Assembly: GCF_001637225.1 (NCBI RefSeq)
Contig: NZ_LVJI01000014.1
Span: 186,001 to 250,000 of the forward strand
DNA: 64,000 bases
Direction of reading: 5' to 3'
Source: Paenibacillus antarcticus
GTDB taxonomy: Bacteria > Bacillota > Bacilli > Paenibacillales > Paenibacillaceae
The stretch's first letter is position 1. Each line of letters opens with the position of its first letter. Shown piece by piece: positions 27,571-36,330 of the stretch. The notes beneath the pieces were generated by a model that searched no databases, was not told the origin of the DNA, and worked only from the letters and a program-made list of their open reading frames with translations. Both the position numbers and the translations under genes were made by a program.

Positions 27571-28776
27571 CTATTTCATTTCACTAACAATGCGGTACGT
27601 ATCACGTGCAATAACCAATTCTTCATTCGTTGGAACAACAAGAACCTTCACTTTCGACTGATTTGTAGAGATCAATCGTGGTTCGCCTGAACGAATGGCA
27701 TTCAGTGCATCGTCGATTTCCACCCCAAGATAAGTTAAATTCTCGCAGACTTTCTCACGGACAACTACGGAATTCTCACCAATTCCCGCTGTAAATACAA
27801 TCACATCAACACCATTCATAGCCGCAGCATATGAACCTATATATTTACGCAAACGATATTCGTACATTTCAAAAGCAAGTATACAATTCGCATCGCCATT
27901 TGCCATACCATCTGTAATTTCTCGCATATCACTGCTAATACCAGATATCGCTAGAAGACCACTGTGTTTATTCAGCATAGAGTTCACTTCATTCACAGTT
28001 AATTCTTCTTTATTCATAACAAAAGGTACAATCGCTGGATCAAGGTCTCCACTACGAGTTCCCATCATCAAGCCTTCTAATGGAGTCATACCCATTGAAG
28101 TATCTATGGAATGTCCTCCTTGAACGGCAGTTAGACTTCCTCCGTTCCCGATATGACAAGTAATAATCTTCAGATCCTCAATAGCTTGACCAAGAAACTC
28201 AGCTGCTACCTGGCTAACATACTCATGTGATGTGCCGTGCGCGCCATATCGACGAACTTTATACTTGTTGTATAGGACTTTAGGAATAGCATACAAATAA
28301 GCCTTCTCAGGCATAGCCTGATGAAAGGCAGTATCGAACGCAACAACCTGCGGAACGCCTGGCATGTTAATTTCTGTTGCTGTTATCCCCATCATCGCTG
28401 CTGGATTGTGAAGTGGTGCTAAATCGAACAACCGGCGAATTTCGGTCTTAGCAGGATCATCAACAAGTGCAGATGCCTTAAAGGATTCTCCCCCATGGAC
28501 AACGCGATGACCAACAGCCTGAATTTCATCTATCGATTTAATAACACCATGTTCTGGATCTATTAGCATCGATAATACTTTTCGAATGGCAGTATTGTGC
28601 TCCAGAATCTCTTTGACTTCCGTAACTTCCTGACCTCCAGTAGGTTTATGATTCAGTATGGAAGAATCCATCCCAATTCTTTCTACAAGGCCTTTAGCTA
28701 GTACTGACTCGTCTCTCATATCGTACAACTGATATTTCAAGGAAGAACTTCCTGAATTAATAACTAATACTTTCAT
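27571..28776 (-). CDS. ackA: Acetate kinase
   Basis: 401 residues, full length. ASKHA-fold motifs: N-terminal VINSGSSSLKYQLYD, GHRVVHGGE, FDTAFHQAMPE, RYGAHGTSHEYVS, HIGNGGSLTAV and FTAGIGENS. Converts acetyl-phosphate and ADP to acetate and ATP. The ATG overlaps the stop of the upstream dehydrogenase gene (ATGA), so the two are co-translated, an uncommon pairing with a 3-hydroxyacyl-CoA dehydrogenase. Confidence 0.97.
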   Translation of the reverse strand: MKVLVINSGSSSLKYQLYDMRDESVLAKGLVERIGMDSSILNHKPTGGQEVTEVKEILEHNTAIRKVLSMLIDPEHGVIKSIDEIQAVGHRVVHGGESFKASALVDDPAKTEIRRLFDLAPLHNPAAMMGITATEINMPGVPQVVAFDTAFHQAMPEKAYLYAIPKVLYNKYKVRRYGAHGTSHEYVSQVAAEFLGQAIEDLKIITCHIGNGGSLTAVQGGHSIDTSMGMTPLEGLMMGTRSGDLDPAIVPFVMNKEELTVNEVNSMLNKHSGLLAISGISSDMREITDGMANGDANCILAFEMYEYRLRKYIGSYAAAMNGVDVIVFTAGIGENSVVVREKVCENLTYLGVEIDDALNAIRSGEPRLISTNQSKVKVLVVPTNEELVIARDTYRIVSEMK

Positions 28777-29645
28777 ACCCGGTCACCATCCTTGTCATAC
28801 TTGAAGAATCCTTCACCTGTTTTAACGCCTAAATGCCCAGCACGAACCATCTTCTTAAGTATGGTAGACGGACGATATTTCAATTCACCAAATTCACGGA
28901 ACATTCTTTCAAGAGCTGCAAGTACAGAATCAAGCCCGAAACGATCAGCCATTTCTAGAGGACCATTCTGGAATTGATAGCCTATACGCATCGCATCATC
29001 GATATCTTCTGCAGATGCTACGCCTTCTTGAAGAATATGAAGGGCCTCATTAATTAATAAACAAATTAACCGAGAAGAGACAAATCCAGGAGATTCGTAG
29101 ATCATAATTCCCTTTTTGTTTACAATTTCTTCTACGAAACGTTTCGTTTCTAAGAAGGTAATATCCGATGTCTTCAATCCACGTATGATCTCAACTAGAT
29201 CTACTTTTCCTACGGGATAAATAAAATGCATTCCTATGACACGTTCAGGATACATCGTAGTGCTGGCAAGTTCCGTCAAACTCAACGTCGATGTATTACT
29301 CGCAAGAATAATATTGTTAGGACACACTTGGTCCAATTGTGAGAATATTAGTTTTTTTGCTTCTATATCTTCAGAAATCGTCTCAATAACCATATCACAA
29401 GAGCCAAGCTCAGCGAAATGGACTACTTTTTGGATTCTGCTCAAAATAAGTTTCTTCTCAGCTTGGGTGATTCCCCATTTCTCAAGCTGTTTGTCGAGAC
29501 TCGTCTCAATCATATGATAAGAATAGTTTAATTTCTCTACGGATTTCTCAACCAACAAAACTTCAATACCCTTTGCAGCAAGCATTTCCGCGATTCCTTG
29601 TCCCATCGTACCACCACCGATGACACCAATCTTTTTAAATAACAT
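28773..29645 (-). CDS. 3-hydroxyacyl-CoA (3-hydroxybutyryl-CoA) dehydrogenase
   Basis: About 290 residues. Start placed at ATG 29645 after GAGGAG; the longer reading to 29777 runs into the preceding terminator. N-terminal Rossmann site IGVIGGGTMGQGIAEMLA, ASNTSTLSLTELA, catalytic His in GMHFIYPV (usually HFFNPV), then the C-terminal dimerisation domain with ESPGFVSSRLICLLINEA and DAMRIGYQFQNGPLEMADRFGLD. Oxidises or reduces 3-hydroxyacyl-CoA using NAD(P). Translationally coupled to ackA, so probably part of short-chain acyl-CoA or acetate metabolism. Confidence 0.92.
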   Translation of the reverse strand: MLFKKIGVIGGGTMGQGIAEMLAAKGIEVLLVEKSVEKLNYSYHMIETSLDKQLEKWGITQAEKKLILSRIQKVVHFAELGSCDMVIETISEDIEAKKLIFSQLDQVCPNNIILASNTSTLSLTELASTTMYPERVIGMHFIYPVGKVDLVEIIRGLKTSDITFLETKRFVEEIVNKKGIMIYESPGFVSSRLICLLINEALHILQEGVASAEDIDDAMRIGYQFQNGPLEMADRFGLDSVLAALERMFREFGELKYRPSTILKKMVRAGHLGVKTGEGFFKYDKDGDRV

Positions 29646-29753
29646 AAGGTATGCAACTCCTCTTCTGTGTCTAATATTCGCTATTGTACCCTGTCTGTCG
29701 AAAAATACGATCTTCCACTCCAACATATAATAATATCTTAGCATGGAACAAAA

Positions 29754-29790
29754 GTAAAAAAAAATAACCAGCATCATATTTTATGCTGGT
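29754..29790 (-). terminator. Terminator after FtsH-like gene
   Basis: Stem ACCAGCAT / ATGCTGGT followed on the minus strand by TATTTTTTTTT. The stop codon of the protease gene is inside the stem. Confidence 0.85.
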
Positions 29791-31283
29791 AAACGTGAAG
29801 TTTCACGAAATAGACATCGAAATTGCTCCCCCGATAAGTTTTCCTCTGTAAGAAGAATTTCCAATGATTGATCAAAGATATGACGATGTTGCTCTAATGT
29901 AATTCGAGTACGTGTCATTAATTGTTCTAAAATGACATTATTCACTTTCATTAACTCTTCTGTCGTCACCATATCTATATTAATAATACCCAAGGAGGTT
30001 AACCCTGACTTCATCATGGTTTGTACAATATTTAGTGCCTGTTCAAAGTCATTGCTAGATCCAGTACTACGACCACCATAATATATTTCTTCCGAAGCTG
30101 CTCCACCTAATGCAATCATGATCTGTTCTTCTAGAAATTCCTTCGTATACAGGTACTGTTCTTCTTGTGGATTGTGACGAACATACCCCAAAGCCTGACC
30201 ACGTGGCGTGAGTGCAACTTGACTCACACTTTCAGGTCGAACAATTTCAGCCATGATTGCATGTCCTAATTCATGAATAGCGACTCTTTTCTTTTCTTCC
30301 TGGGTAGACTCGCGATCAGTCTTTTCACCCATCATGACTTTATCAATAGCCATCGACATATGTCGTTGTTCAATTTCAACCTTTTCTTCTCTCATCATAT
30401 AAATGGCGGCCTCATTCATCACACTTTCAAGTTGTGCCCCTGAGAACCCATATGATTCTTCCGCAATTTTATCCATGTTAGCGTCTTTATGAATCGGTTT
30501 ATTCTTAGCATGTATATCAAGAATATGCTTGCGCCCTTTCTTTTCTGGAAGATCCACTTGAATATGCCGATCGAACCTTCCTGGACGAAGAAGTGCACTA
30601 TCCAGCATCTCCTTACGATTTGTTGCGGCAATGAGGAGTATTCTTGGACTATCCGAGTTATATATGCCATCCATTTCAGTTAATAATTGATTTAAGGTTT
30701 GGTCATACTCGCGTTGTTGCCCACCTTCACGTTTACCTCCAATGACATCAATCTCATCAATGAAAATAATTGCGCTTTGTTTGTTCTCCTTTTGCGCACG
30801 CGTACGCGCATCTCTGAACAGATCACGGACTCTCCCCGCTCCCACACCTACATACATCTCAACAAATTCACTCCCTGAAGCTGCCACAAATACAGAATCA
30901 GTATAATGACTAGCCGCTCTTGCAAGCAATGTCTTTCCTGTTCCTGGTGGACCTGTAAGTAATATCCCTTTCAATGGGCGAATTCCATATTTCTGGATTT
31001 CTTCGTGTCGAATGAGAAAATTGAGTGCTTCCATCAATTCCTCTTTAGGATGGTCTTGGCCTCCGATCTCATCAAAGGTCAGCATACTAGGCCCCCCCTT
31101 CTTACGTTTACGATCAGAAGATGCACCTACCGCAATCCCACCACGCATCTTAGCAAAAATAAGAAGACCAGCCATTAATCCCCCAGCAAGGAGAACCGGA
31201 ATAATATTCACTCCAATAAAAGCAAGAAAAATAAGTAATACTGGCACGAAACCAATCAATATTTCTTTTAATATCTTAGGCAT
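29781..31283 (-). CDS. FtsH-like membrane AAA+ zinc protease
   Basis: About 500 residues. ATG at 31283 (MPKILKEIL) overlaps the upstream stop by eight bases. Two adjacent membrane helices (about 8-25 and 27-45) have almost no outer loop, unlike canonical FtsH with its periplasmic-side domain. AAA+ module: Walker A GPPGTGKT, Walker B IIFIDEID, pore-loop-like FVEMYVGVGAGRVRDLF and second region TNRKEMLDSALLRPGRFDR. Peptidase M41: HELGH zinc site and third ligand in SSNDFEQA. A housekeeping FtsH probably exists elsewhere; this would be a shorter paralogue acting with the small membrane protein encoded just upstream. Confidence 0.9.
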   Translation of the reverse strand: MPKILKEILIGFVPVLLIFLAFIGVNIIPVLLAGGLMAGLLIFAKMRGGIAVGASSDRKRKKGGPSMLTFDEIGGQDHPKEELMEALNFLIRHEEIQKYGIRPLKGILLTGPPGTGKTLLARAASHYTDSVFVAASGSEFVEMYVGVGAGRVRDLFRDARTRAQKENKQSAIIFIDEIDVIGGKREGGQQREYDQTLNQLLTEMDGIYNSDSPRILLIAATNRKEMLDSALLRPGRFDRHIQVDLPEKKGRKHILDIHAKNKPIHKDANMDKIAEESYGFSGAQLESVMNEAAIYMMREEKVEIEQRHMSMAIDKVMMGEKTDRESTQEEKKRVAIHELGHAIMAEIVRPESVSQVALTPRGQALGYVRHNPQEEQYLYTKEFLEEQIMIALGGAASEEIYYGGRSTGSSNDFEQALNIVQTMMKSGLTSLGIINIDMVTTEELMKVNNVILEQLMTRTRITLEQHRHIFDQSLEILLTEENLSGEQFRCLFRETSRLPA

Positions 31284-31806
31284 TTTTCCACACCCCCAGC
31301 ACGTTTGGATCACGTGGTAGAATGATGAATTTACTTCCCTCTCCATCAGTTAGACTAATATACACATTCTGATCATCCATTTCAGTTTTCACTTTTACAT
31401 TTGAACCTTGTTCCATTTCTTTCAATTTATCTACAATCTGTGTATAGCGTTTATTCTCCATAGCCTCAGCAACTGGAAACATCGCCTTATCCCAGAATTC
31501 ATTTATATTAGCTGTCGTATGTTCCTTCACATCTAGCTTCAATGTGCGTTTACCAAGGATCGACTTTCCTTCTGTCTTTAATTGTTGAACCAAACCGGGC
31601 AATCGAGTACCTGGTTCAACGTCTAGTTTCACAATGACCTCATCATTTGTAATGTTCAGTCGTGCATTATTAACGCCTTCGTATTCGGTTGCTATATTTT
31701 GAAGCGGGTTTTGAACCTTCACTTGCTTATAAATGAACCATCCACCAAACAAAAGCGAACCTGAGATAACAACCGTAAGTGCAATTGGCAAGATACGAAA
31801 CTTCAT
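31276..31806 (-). CDS. Membrane-anchored protein coupled to the FtsH-like protease
   Basis: 176 residues. One N-terminal membrane helix (about 6-26) and a soluble domain outside the membrane. ATG at 31806 after AAGGGG. The final codons overlap the protease start, indicating coupled translation and perhaps a shared complex. It might supply the outer domain that the protease lacks; that is speculation. Family not recognised. Confidence 0.75.
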   Translation of the reverse strand: MKFRILPIALTVVISGSLLFGGWFIYKQVKVQNPLQNIATEYEGVNNARLNITNDEVIVKLDVEPGTRLPGLVQQLKTEGKSILGKRTLKLDVKEHTTANINEFWDKAMFPVAEAMENKRYTQIVDKLKEMEQGSNVKVKTEMDDQNVYISLTDGEGSKFIILPRDPNVLGVWKNA

Positions 31807-31956
31807 ATAACAGTCCCCTTTCGAAAGTCAGCAGGTAATTGTATACACAATAAGTACACTAATTAGTATATCATACTATCCATACTATTATATCGATAAT
31901 ATATGGATATTCAAATTTTCATATATATAAATAAAACCGACTTACCCATCCTAATA

Positions 31957-31992
31957 TGAAGTGCTCCCTGTCAAGTGGACAGTGTAAAAAAC
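31957..31992. repeat. IS terminal inverted repeat (left)
   Basis: Pairs with 33647-33682: TGA, GCTCCC, AGT, GACAGT and AAAAAAC blocks are shared. It is the end nearest the orfB stop. Confidence 0.85.
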
Positions 31993-32000
31993 AAAAATAA

Positions 32001-32969
32001 TTAGATTCGATTCCTCAGCTCGTTTGTACAGTGCTGAGGTTTTTGGTATGCAGTTCGTCGGTATTCGTTAGGTGACAAACCACCTAAACATTCTGTATAG
32101 CGATAGTTGTTGTAATAGCGAATATATTCGCTAACGTCTTTAAGGACGTCTTCATAGGTGTGAAACTTTGTAAGATAATAGCTTTCTGATTTGTAAGTAC
32201 CCCAAAAGCGTTCAATAGGTTGGTTGTCCAAGCAGCGACTCACGCGAGACATGCTTTTCATAAATCCGTATTTTACATGGAGTCGATTATACTCATGCGA
32301 CGTGTACTGGAAGCCTCTGTCGCTTTGGAGGAGTGGGGTTACACTGGGGTTCTTCTCATAAGCCTTCTTCAGCGTATCCATCACGAGTTTATTGTTGTTG
32401 GAATGACTTAATACCCATGAAACAATGGCGTTATCATATACATCAATAATGGCACTTAAATAGGCTTTGCGACCATTCCCATACTTCAGTTCGGTGACAT
32501 CTGTACACCACTTTGAATTAGGAGAGTTGGCGTCAAAGTTACGATTCATTATATTCTCAACGACATGGATCTCAGAGGCTTTCACGTAATGTGGTCGCTT
32601 CTGGCGGATGACTGCTTTGAGTCCGAGAGCACGCATGATTCGATAATAACGTTTTTTGTTGTAAGCCTTTTTGAGTTTGCGGTTTAATTGAGTACGCATT
32701 TGGCGATAACCAAGTATCCCTTTTCGCTTGTCATAACGAAGCTTCACTTCTTTAGCTAGCGCAAGAACTTCACGTTCCCTGATAGATGGTGTCCAATGTA
32801 ACCACTTGTAATAGGCAGATCGAGCAACCCCTGCTAACGCACACAACTTTGTAATTACGTAACCTTTTTCTTTGTTCAGTTCTTGAATCGCATGATACAA
32901 GTTTACTTGTCGAACGAGGGTTAGCGAGTATTTCGTTGCTGATCTGTGCCAACTTTTTTGCGAAGGCAT
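32001..32969 (-). CDS. IS3-family transposase OrfB (DDE catalytic part)
   Basis: Up to 322 residues. N-terminal HTH_21 region (VITKLCALAGVARSAYYKWL) and rve integrase core with the DDE triad: Asp in WCTDVTEL, Asp in LLQSDRGFQY, Glu in NQPIERFWGTYKSE. Normally made as an OrfAB fusion by -1 frameshifting. Here the frame lies +1 to OrfA, so a simple -1 slip at the AAAAAAG run (32953-32959) does not join them. The coding region itself looks intact. Confidence 0.92.
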   Translation of the reverse strand: MPSQKSWHRSATKYSLTLVRQVNLYHAIQELNKEKGYVITKLCALAGVARSAYYKWLHWTPSIREREVLALAKEVKLRYDKRKGILGYRQMRTQLNRKLKKAYNKKRYYRIMRALGLKAVIRQKRPHYVKASEIHVVENIMNRNFDANSPNSKWCTDVTELKYGNGRKAYLSAIIDVYDNAIVSWVLSHSNNNKLVMDTLKKAYEKNPSVTPLLQSDRGFQYTSHEYNRLHVKYGFMKSMSRVSRCLDNQPIERFWGTYKSESYYLTKFHTYEDVLKDVSEYIRYYNNYRYTECLGGLSPNEYRRTAYQKPQHCTNELRNRI

Positions 32970-33609
32970 TCTCTATCTCTAAGTATTCGTTTCGAGCTTC
33001 CAATTCCTTAATCCGCAGCTTAAGACGTTCATGCTCATCTAATTCCTCTACAGGCTTATTGCGACCACGATTGTCCTTGAGCGCATTCTCGCTGCCTACT
33101 TGGTATCTCCGAACCCATGCATATACTTGCTGATAAGATACACCGTACTTTACGATCGCTTTCTGATAATCCAATCCATTAGCGATGGTATATTGTACAA
33201 TTTCAATGCGTTCTTCAAACGTTGTTTTACGTCCTTTATTCATACGAGATAGTCCTCTTCCTTTACGAGTAGGTTTCAATTCTATCTCACTAGTATACTT
33301 GGAAATCCAATTCCGTAGGACACTCGTACTTGAAACATGGTGTTTTTTTGTTGCTGCTTCCAAAGAGCAATGACCCGATAATACATCATGTACAGCAGCA
33401 AGCTTCAATTCTTCTGAGTATGTTTTCCATGTATTTGATTTCTTTAACCCATCCAAACCATCTGCTTCATATTTTCTTATCCAGTCCTTAACAGTTCCTT
33501 TGCGAACTCCGAGCTGTTTTGCCTCATAGTTAGGATTTGACTTGTGCTCAAGGCATCGCTGTACGACATGTAATTTTAATTCTCGAGAAATTGGACTTCT
33601 TTTAGACAT
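32770..33609 (-). CDS. IS3-family OrfA (helix-turn-helix part), with aberrant extension
   Basis: ATG at 33609 eight bases after GGGAG. Three helix-turn-helix repeats (VVQRCLEHKSNPNYEAKQLGV, AVHDVLSGHCSLEAATKKH, IVQYTIANGLDYQKAIVKYGV) and a leucine-zipper-like tail (LKLRIKELEARNEYLEIENAFAKKL). After the AAAAAAG run the frame continues for about 60 residues that are only a shifted reading of orfB, so the C-terminus as read is not native-looking. One additional A in the run would restore a nearby TAA stop and the usual -1 arrangement. Confidence 0.85.
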   Translation of the reverse strand: MSKRSPISRELKLHVVQRCLEHKSNPNYEAKQLGVRKGTVKDWIRKYEADGLDGLKKSNTWKTYSEELKLAAVHDVLSGHCSLEAATKKHHVSSTSVLRNWISKYTSEIELKPTRKGRGLSRMNKGRKTTFEERIEIVQYTIANGLDYQKAIVKYGVSYQQVYAWVRRYQVGSENALKDNRGRNKPVEELDEHERLKLRIKELEARNEYLEIENAFAKKLAQISNEILANPRSTSKLVSCDSRTEQRKRLRNYKVVCVSRGCSICLLQVVTLDTIYQGT

Positions 33610-33646
33610 TAGAAAAACTCCCATCATTGTAGCAGTAGAAGTTTTT

Positions 33647-33682
33647 GTTTTTTCTACTGTCTACTATGATGGGAGCTTATCA
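33647..33682. repeat. IS terminal inverted repeat (right)
   Basis: Reverse-complement partner of 31957-31992; lies just upstream of orfA. Confidence 0.85.
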
Positions 33683-33767
33683 ATAGGAATGAGTCCGTCG
33701 GTTTAAATTGCGAATGGATAATCAAGACAAGATCATACTTCATTTTGACTTCAATTAACCATTATAT

Positions 33768-34319
33768 TTATCGATTTGGTAAAGTATATTGTTCACCCAA
33801 CTGTGTACCATCGCTGAATTTATAGAAACGATAATAATAATGATCTTGCTCCCTATAAAACAGTTGCCACACATTATTTCCGTTGAACAAACCAAGTTGC
33901 AAGCGAATCTCTTTTATGTTTGGCAGCTCATTTAGGATCTTAGCTTTTATCTGACTCTCCGATAATCCATTCTCTAATAATTCACTGTGAATGGCTCCAG
34001 ATGTTTCATCAACTTTGTATTCACTGTCTTTAGCTCCAGATGTTTCATCATCTTTATAAGCTATTGTGAATGGTACCCAGACGAATAGACTTCGATCATC
34101 TTTATCTTTACCTTCGATGACCCAAACTACATTATCCCAGACAGACTTTTCAGTTCTAGTCACTTTTATTAAATCACTATGTTGTTTCGCTGCAGCGATA
34201 GCCATTTCTTCTTCGCTCCATTGATCTTGCATAGTATATATGTAATAGCGATAGAGTCCGAATAATATAACAATAAAAATTGCAATAGCCAATAAAATAA
34301 TATTCTTCTTGTTCTTCAA
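33768..34319 (-). CDS. TseB/YpmB-like membrane protein
   Basis: 183 residues. N-terminal membrane helix (about 5-23), then DQWSEEEMAIAAAKQHSDLIKVTRTEKSVWDNVVWVIEGKDKDDRSLFVWVP, which fits the TseB/YpmB (DUF5590, PepSY-like) fold, and a second half ending LQLGLFNGNNVWQLFY...YYYRFYKFSDG. In Bacillus the homologue affects cell-wall elongation with PBP2A and occupies the same neighbourhood as asnS/dnaD. Residues about 88-113 contain a 13-residue tandem duplication (DETSGA twice). The IS element lies just downstream. Confidence 0.8.
   Translation of the reverse strand: MKNKKNIILLAIAIFIVILFGLYRYYIYTMQDQWSEEEMAIAAAKQHSDLIKVTRTEKSVWDNVVWVIEGKDKDDRSLFVWVPFTIAYKDDETSGAKDSEYKVDETSGAIHSELLENGLSESQIKAKILNELPNIKEIRLQLGLFNGNNVWQLFYREQDHYYYRFYKFSDGTQLGEQYTLPNR
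33981..34058. repeat. 39-bp in-frame tandem duplication inside the tseB-like gene
   Basis: Two diverged 39-base copies (33981-34019 and 34020-34058), each with TTCACTGT and GCTCCAGATGTTTCATCA. The unit is a multiple of three and adds 13 residues. Confidence 0.85.
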
Positions 34320-34342
34320 CCTGAACTTCCTTTCCTATACTC

Positions 34343-35656
34343 TTACCGATTTAGTAAGCCCTCGAAAGCAGATTGAGCTTCACGTCGTATTCGTTCCTCA
34401 TCTAAAGTCAACAAAGCACCATTCTTGACCACTTGCTTGCCATCGACCCATACATGCTCTACATCTTTACTGCTAGCGGAGTAGATAGAATGAGAGATAA
34501 AGTCCGTATGAGGTAAGAAATGTGCCTGATCGGTATTGAGTGCAATGAAATCAGCCTTCATACCTGGTGCCAAGCTTCCTACTTTGTCTAGAAACAATGA
34601 TTTTGCTCCATATGTTGTACCCATCCGAAGTGCTTCGGCAGCAGGTATAGCTGTCGGATCACCCGAAATCCCTTTGTGAATCAGTGCTGCAAGTCTCATC
34701 TCTTCAAACATATCAAGATTATTATTACTAGCTGCACTATCTGTCCCAAGTGATACTGTTACGCCAGCCTTCATAAGATCTGTTACGCGAGCAATACCAC
34801 TTGCGAGCTTCAAGTTACTTCCTGGATTATGTGATACACCAACATTATGAGTCGCTAATATTTCGATCTCTTCATCAGTCAAGTGCACACCATGCGCAAT
34901 AATTGACGGACGCGTAAACATGCCAAGCTTCTCTAAATGTTGCGTAGGACGAAGACCGTAATCAGCTACATTCTGTGCAACTTCACTGAGCGTCTCTGAC
35001 ATGTGTGTATGCATTGGAAGGTCTAGATCATGAGCTGCCTGCACAAACTTCTCAAAGAAGGCTGGAGGGCATGTATAAGGTGCGTGAGGCGACATCATCG
35101 TCGTGATCCGTCCCTCAGCCTGACCGTTCCAATCTTTAGCAAAGGTGATTGCCTCTTTAAGTTTATGCTGTTGCATCTCTTCTGAACAAAAACCGATTAC
35201 GCCTCTGGTAAGAACAGCACGCATACCTGATTCTTGAACTACTTTTGCCACTTGATCCATGTGATCATACATATCTAGAAAAGTCGTTGTTCCACCCTTT
35301 AACATTTCTAACACAGATAATGACGATCCCCAATAAACATCTTCAGAAGTGAATTTCTCTTCCATAGGCCACATTTTTTCTTGCAACCATACTTGAAGTG
35401 CAAGATCATCGCCATAACCTCTTAGCAACGACATAGCTGCATGTCCATGTGTATTCACAAGACCCGGTAAGAATAATAAATGTGTCCCATCAAATACTGG
35501 AATATCATCAGAGCAATCAGGTTTATCTTCCCCGATATATGTTATTAGATCATCTTCAACAAGCATATAACCCTTCACAACGGAATGTTCATTATTCAGA
35601 ACAACAAACGTTCCATTCTTAATGATCCACTTCTGTGTTTGATTGTTTAGCATCAT
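34343..35656 (-). CDS. Amidohydrolase, MtaD/DadD type (5'-deoxyadenosine / SAH / MTA deaminase family)
   Basis: About 437 residues. ATG at 35656 eight bases after AAAGGA; it overlaps the end of rex by 38 bp. Metal-binding motif GLVNTHGHAAM, then MSPHAPYTCPP, MHTHMSETLSEV, IAHGVHLTDEE and LGTDSAASNNNLDMFEEMRLA. The family removes the 6-amino group from S-adenosylhomocysteine, methylthioadenosine or 5'-deoxyadenosine; which one cannot be told from sequence alone. Confidence 0.88.
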   Translation of the reverse strand: MMLNNQTQKWIIKNGTFVVLNNEHSVVKGYMLVEDDLITYIGEDKPDCSDDIPVFDGTHLLFLPGLVNTHGHAAMSLLRGYGDDLALQVWLQEKMWPMEEKFTSEDVYWGSSLSVLEMLKGGTTTFLDMYDHMDQVAKVVQESGMRAVLTRGVIGFCSEEMQQHKLKEAITFAKDWNGQAEGRITTMMSPHAPYTCPPAFFEKFVQAAHDLDLPMHTHMSETLSEVAQNVADYGLRPTQHLEKLGMFTRPSIIAHGVHLTDEEIEILATHNVGVSHNPGSNLKLASGIARVTDLMKAGVTVSLGTDSAASNNNLDMFEEMRLAALIHKGISGDPTAIPAAEALRMGTTYGAKSLFLDKVGSLAPGMKADFIALNTDQAHFLPHTDFISHSIYSASSKDVEHVWVDGKQVVKNGALLTLDEERIRREAQSAFEGLLNR

Positions 35657-36293
35657 CCAAATCTTCCTTTCCATTATCCAAATAATAAGCAAGGCTAATC
35701 ATATCCGTTGTGAAATCAGCAGCATGAACGCGAACATTCGCCGGTGTTCTCAATATAATCGGAGCAAAATTCAAGATAGCTCCAATACCCGCTTCTACTA
35801 GTTTATCAGCAACTTGCTGCGCTTCATGTTCAGGAACGGTTATAATACCGATCCGTATATTGTGTTGTTGGATGGTTGTGGAAAGTTCCTCCATGGGTTG
35901 AACCTTTAATGAATTGATGAGCGTTCCAACTTTTGGACCGTAGGCATCAAATACTGCAACTATCTTTAAATTTTCTTTCAAGTACATATTATAATTTGAT
36001 AACGCTTGTCCTAAGTTACCCGCGCCAATTAAAACTACATTAATTTGTTGATCAAGATTTAGGATATGACGAATTTTCTCTATAAGATATGCCACATCAT
36101 ATCCGATACCTTTACGTCCGAAATCTCCAAAATAAGCAAGATCTTTGCGAATTTGTGCAGGATTCAGATCAAGCTTTTGACCTAGTTCCTGAGAAGAAAC
36201 TGTAGCCACTTCTCTTCGCTGAAGCCCCGAAAGATACCGCAAGTAAATGGGTAATCTTCGAACCACAGCTTCTGAAATTTTGTCAGACTTCAT
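35619..36293 (-). CDS. rex: Redox-sensing transcriptional repressor Rex
   Basis: 224 residues. N-terminal winged helix (ISEAVVRRLPIYLRYL ... SSQELGQKLDLNPAQIRKDLAYFGDFGRKGIGY) and Rossmann NAD(H)-binding domain (VVLIGAGNLGQALSNY). Rex senses the NADH/NAD ratio and represses fermentation and respiration genes. It overlaps the amidohydrolase gene. Confidence 0.97.
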   Translation of the reverse strand: MKSDKISEAVVRRLPIYLRYLSGLQRREVATVSSQELGQKLDLNPAQIRKDLAYFGDFGRKGIGYDVAYLIEKIRHILNLDQQINVVLIGAGNLGQALSNYNMYLKENLKIVAVFDAYGPKVGTLINSLKVQPMEELSTTIQQHNIRIGIITVPEHEAQQVADKLVEAGIGAILNFAPIILRTPANVRVHAADFTTDMISLAYYLDNGKEDLDDAKQSNTEVDH

Positions 36294-36330
36294 ACTTGCT
36301 CCCCCTAATTATTAGCTATAACATCCGCTT

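Larger units (their letters stand above)
31957..33682 (-). mobile_element. IS3-family (IS150-group) insertion sequence
   Basis: 1726 bp, bounded by 36-bp imperfect inverted repeats beginning TGA...GCTCCC (25 of 36 match) and by a 3-bp target duplication ATA (31954-31956 and 33683-33685). It carries two overlapping transposase frames. One copy is visible in the window. Confidence 0.9.
31934..33704 (-). terminator. Terminator hairpin split by an IS element
   Basis: Arms AAACCGAC (31934-31941) and GTCGGTTT (33697-33704) flank the insertion element. Removing the element and one ATA copy rejoins a hairpin with inner CCT/AGG and CAT/ATG pairs and a TTTTATTT tail on the minus strand. It would have terminated the tseB-like transcript. 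The insertion point is the loop. Confidence 0.6.
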
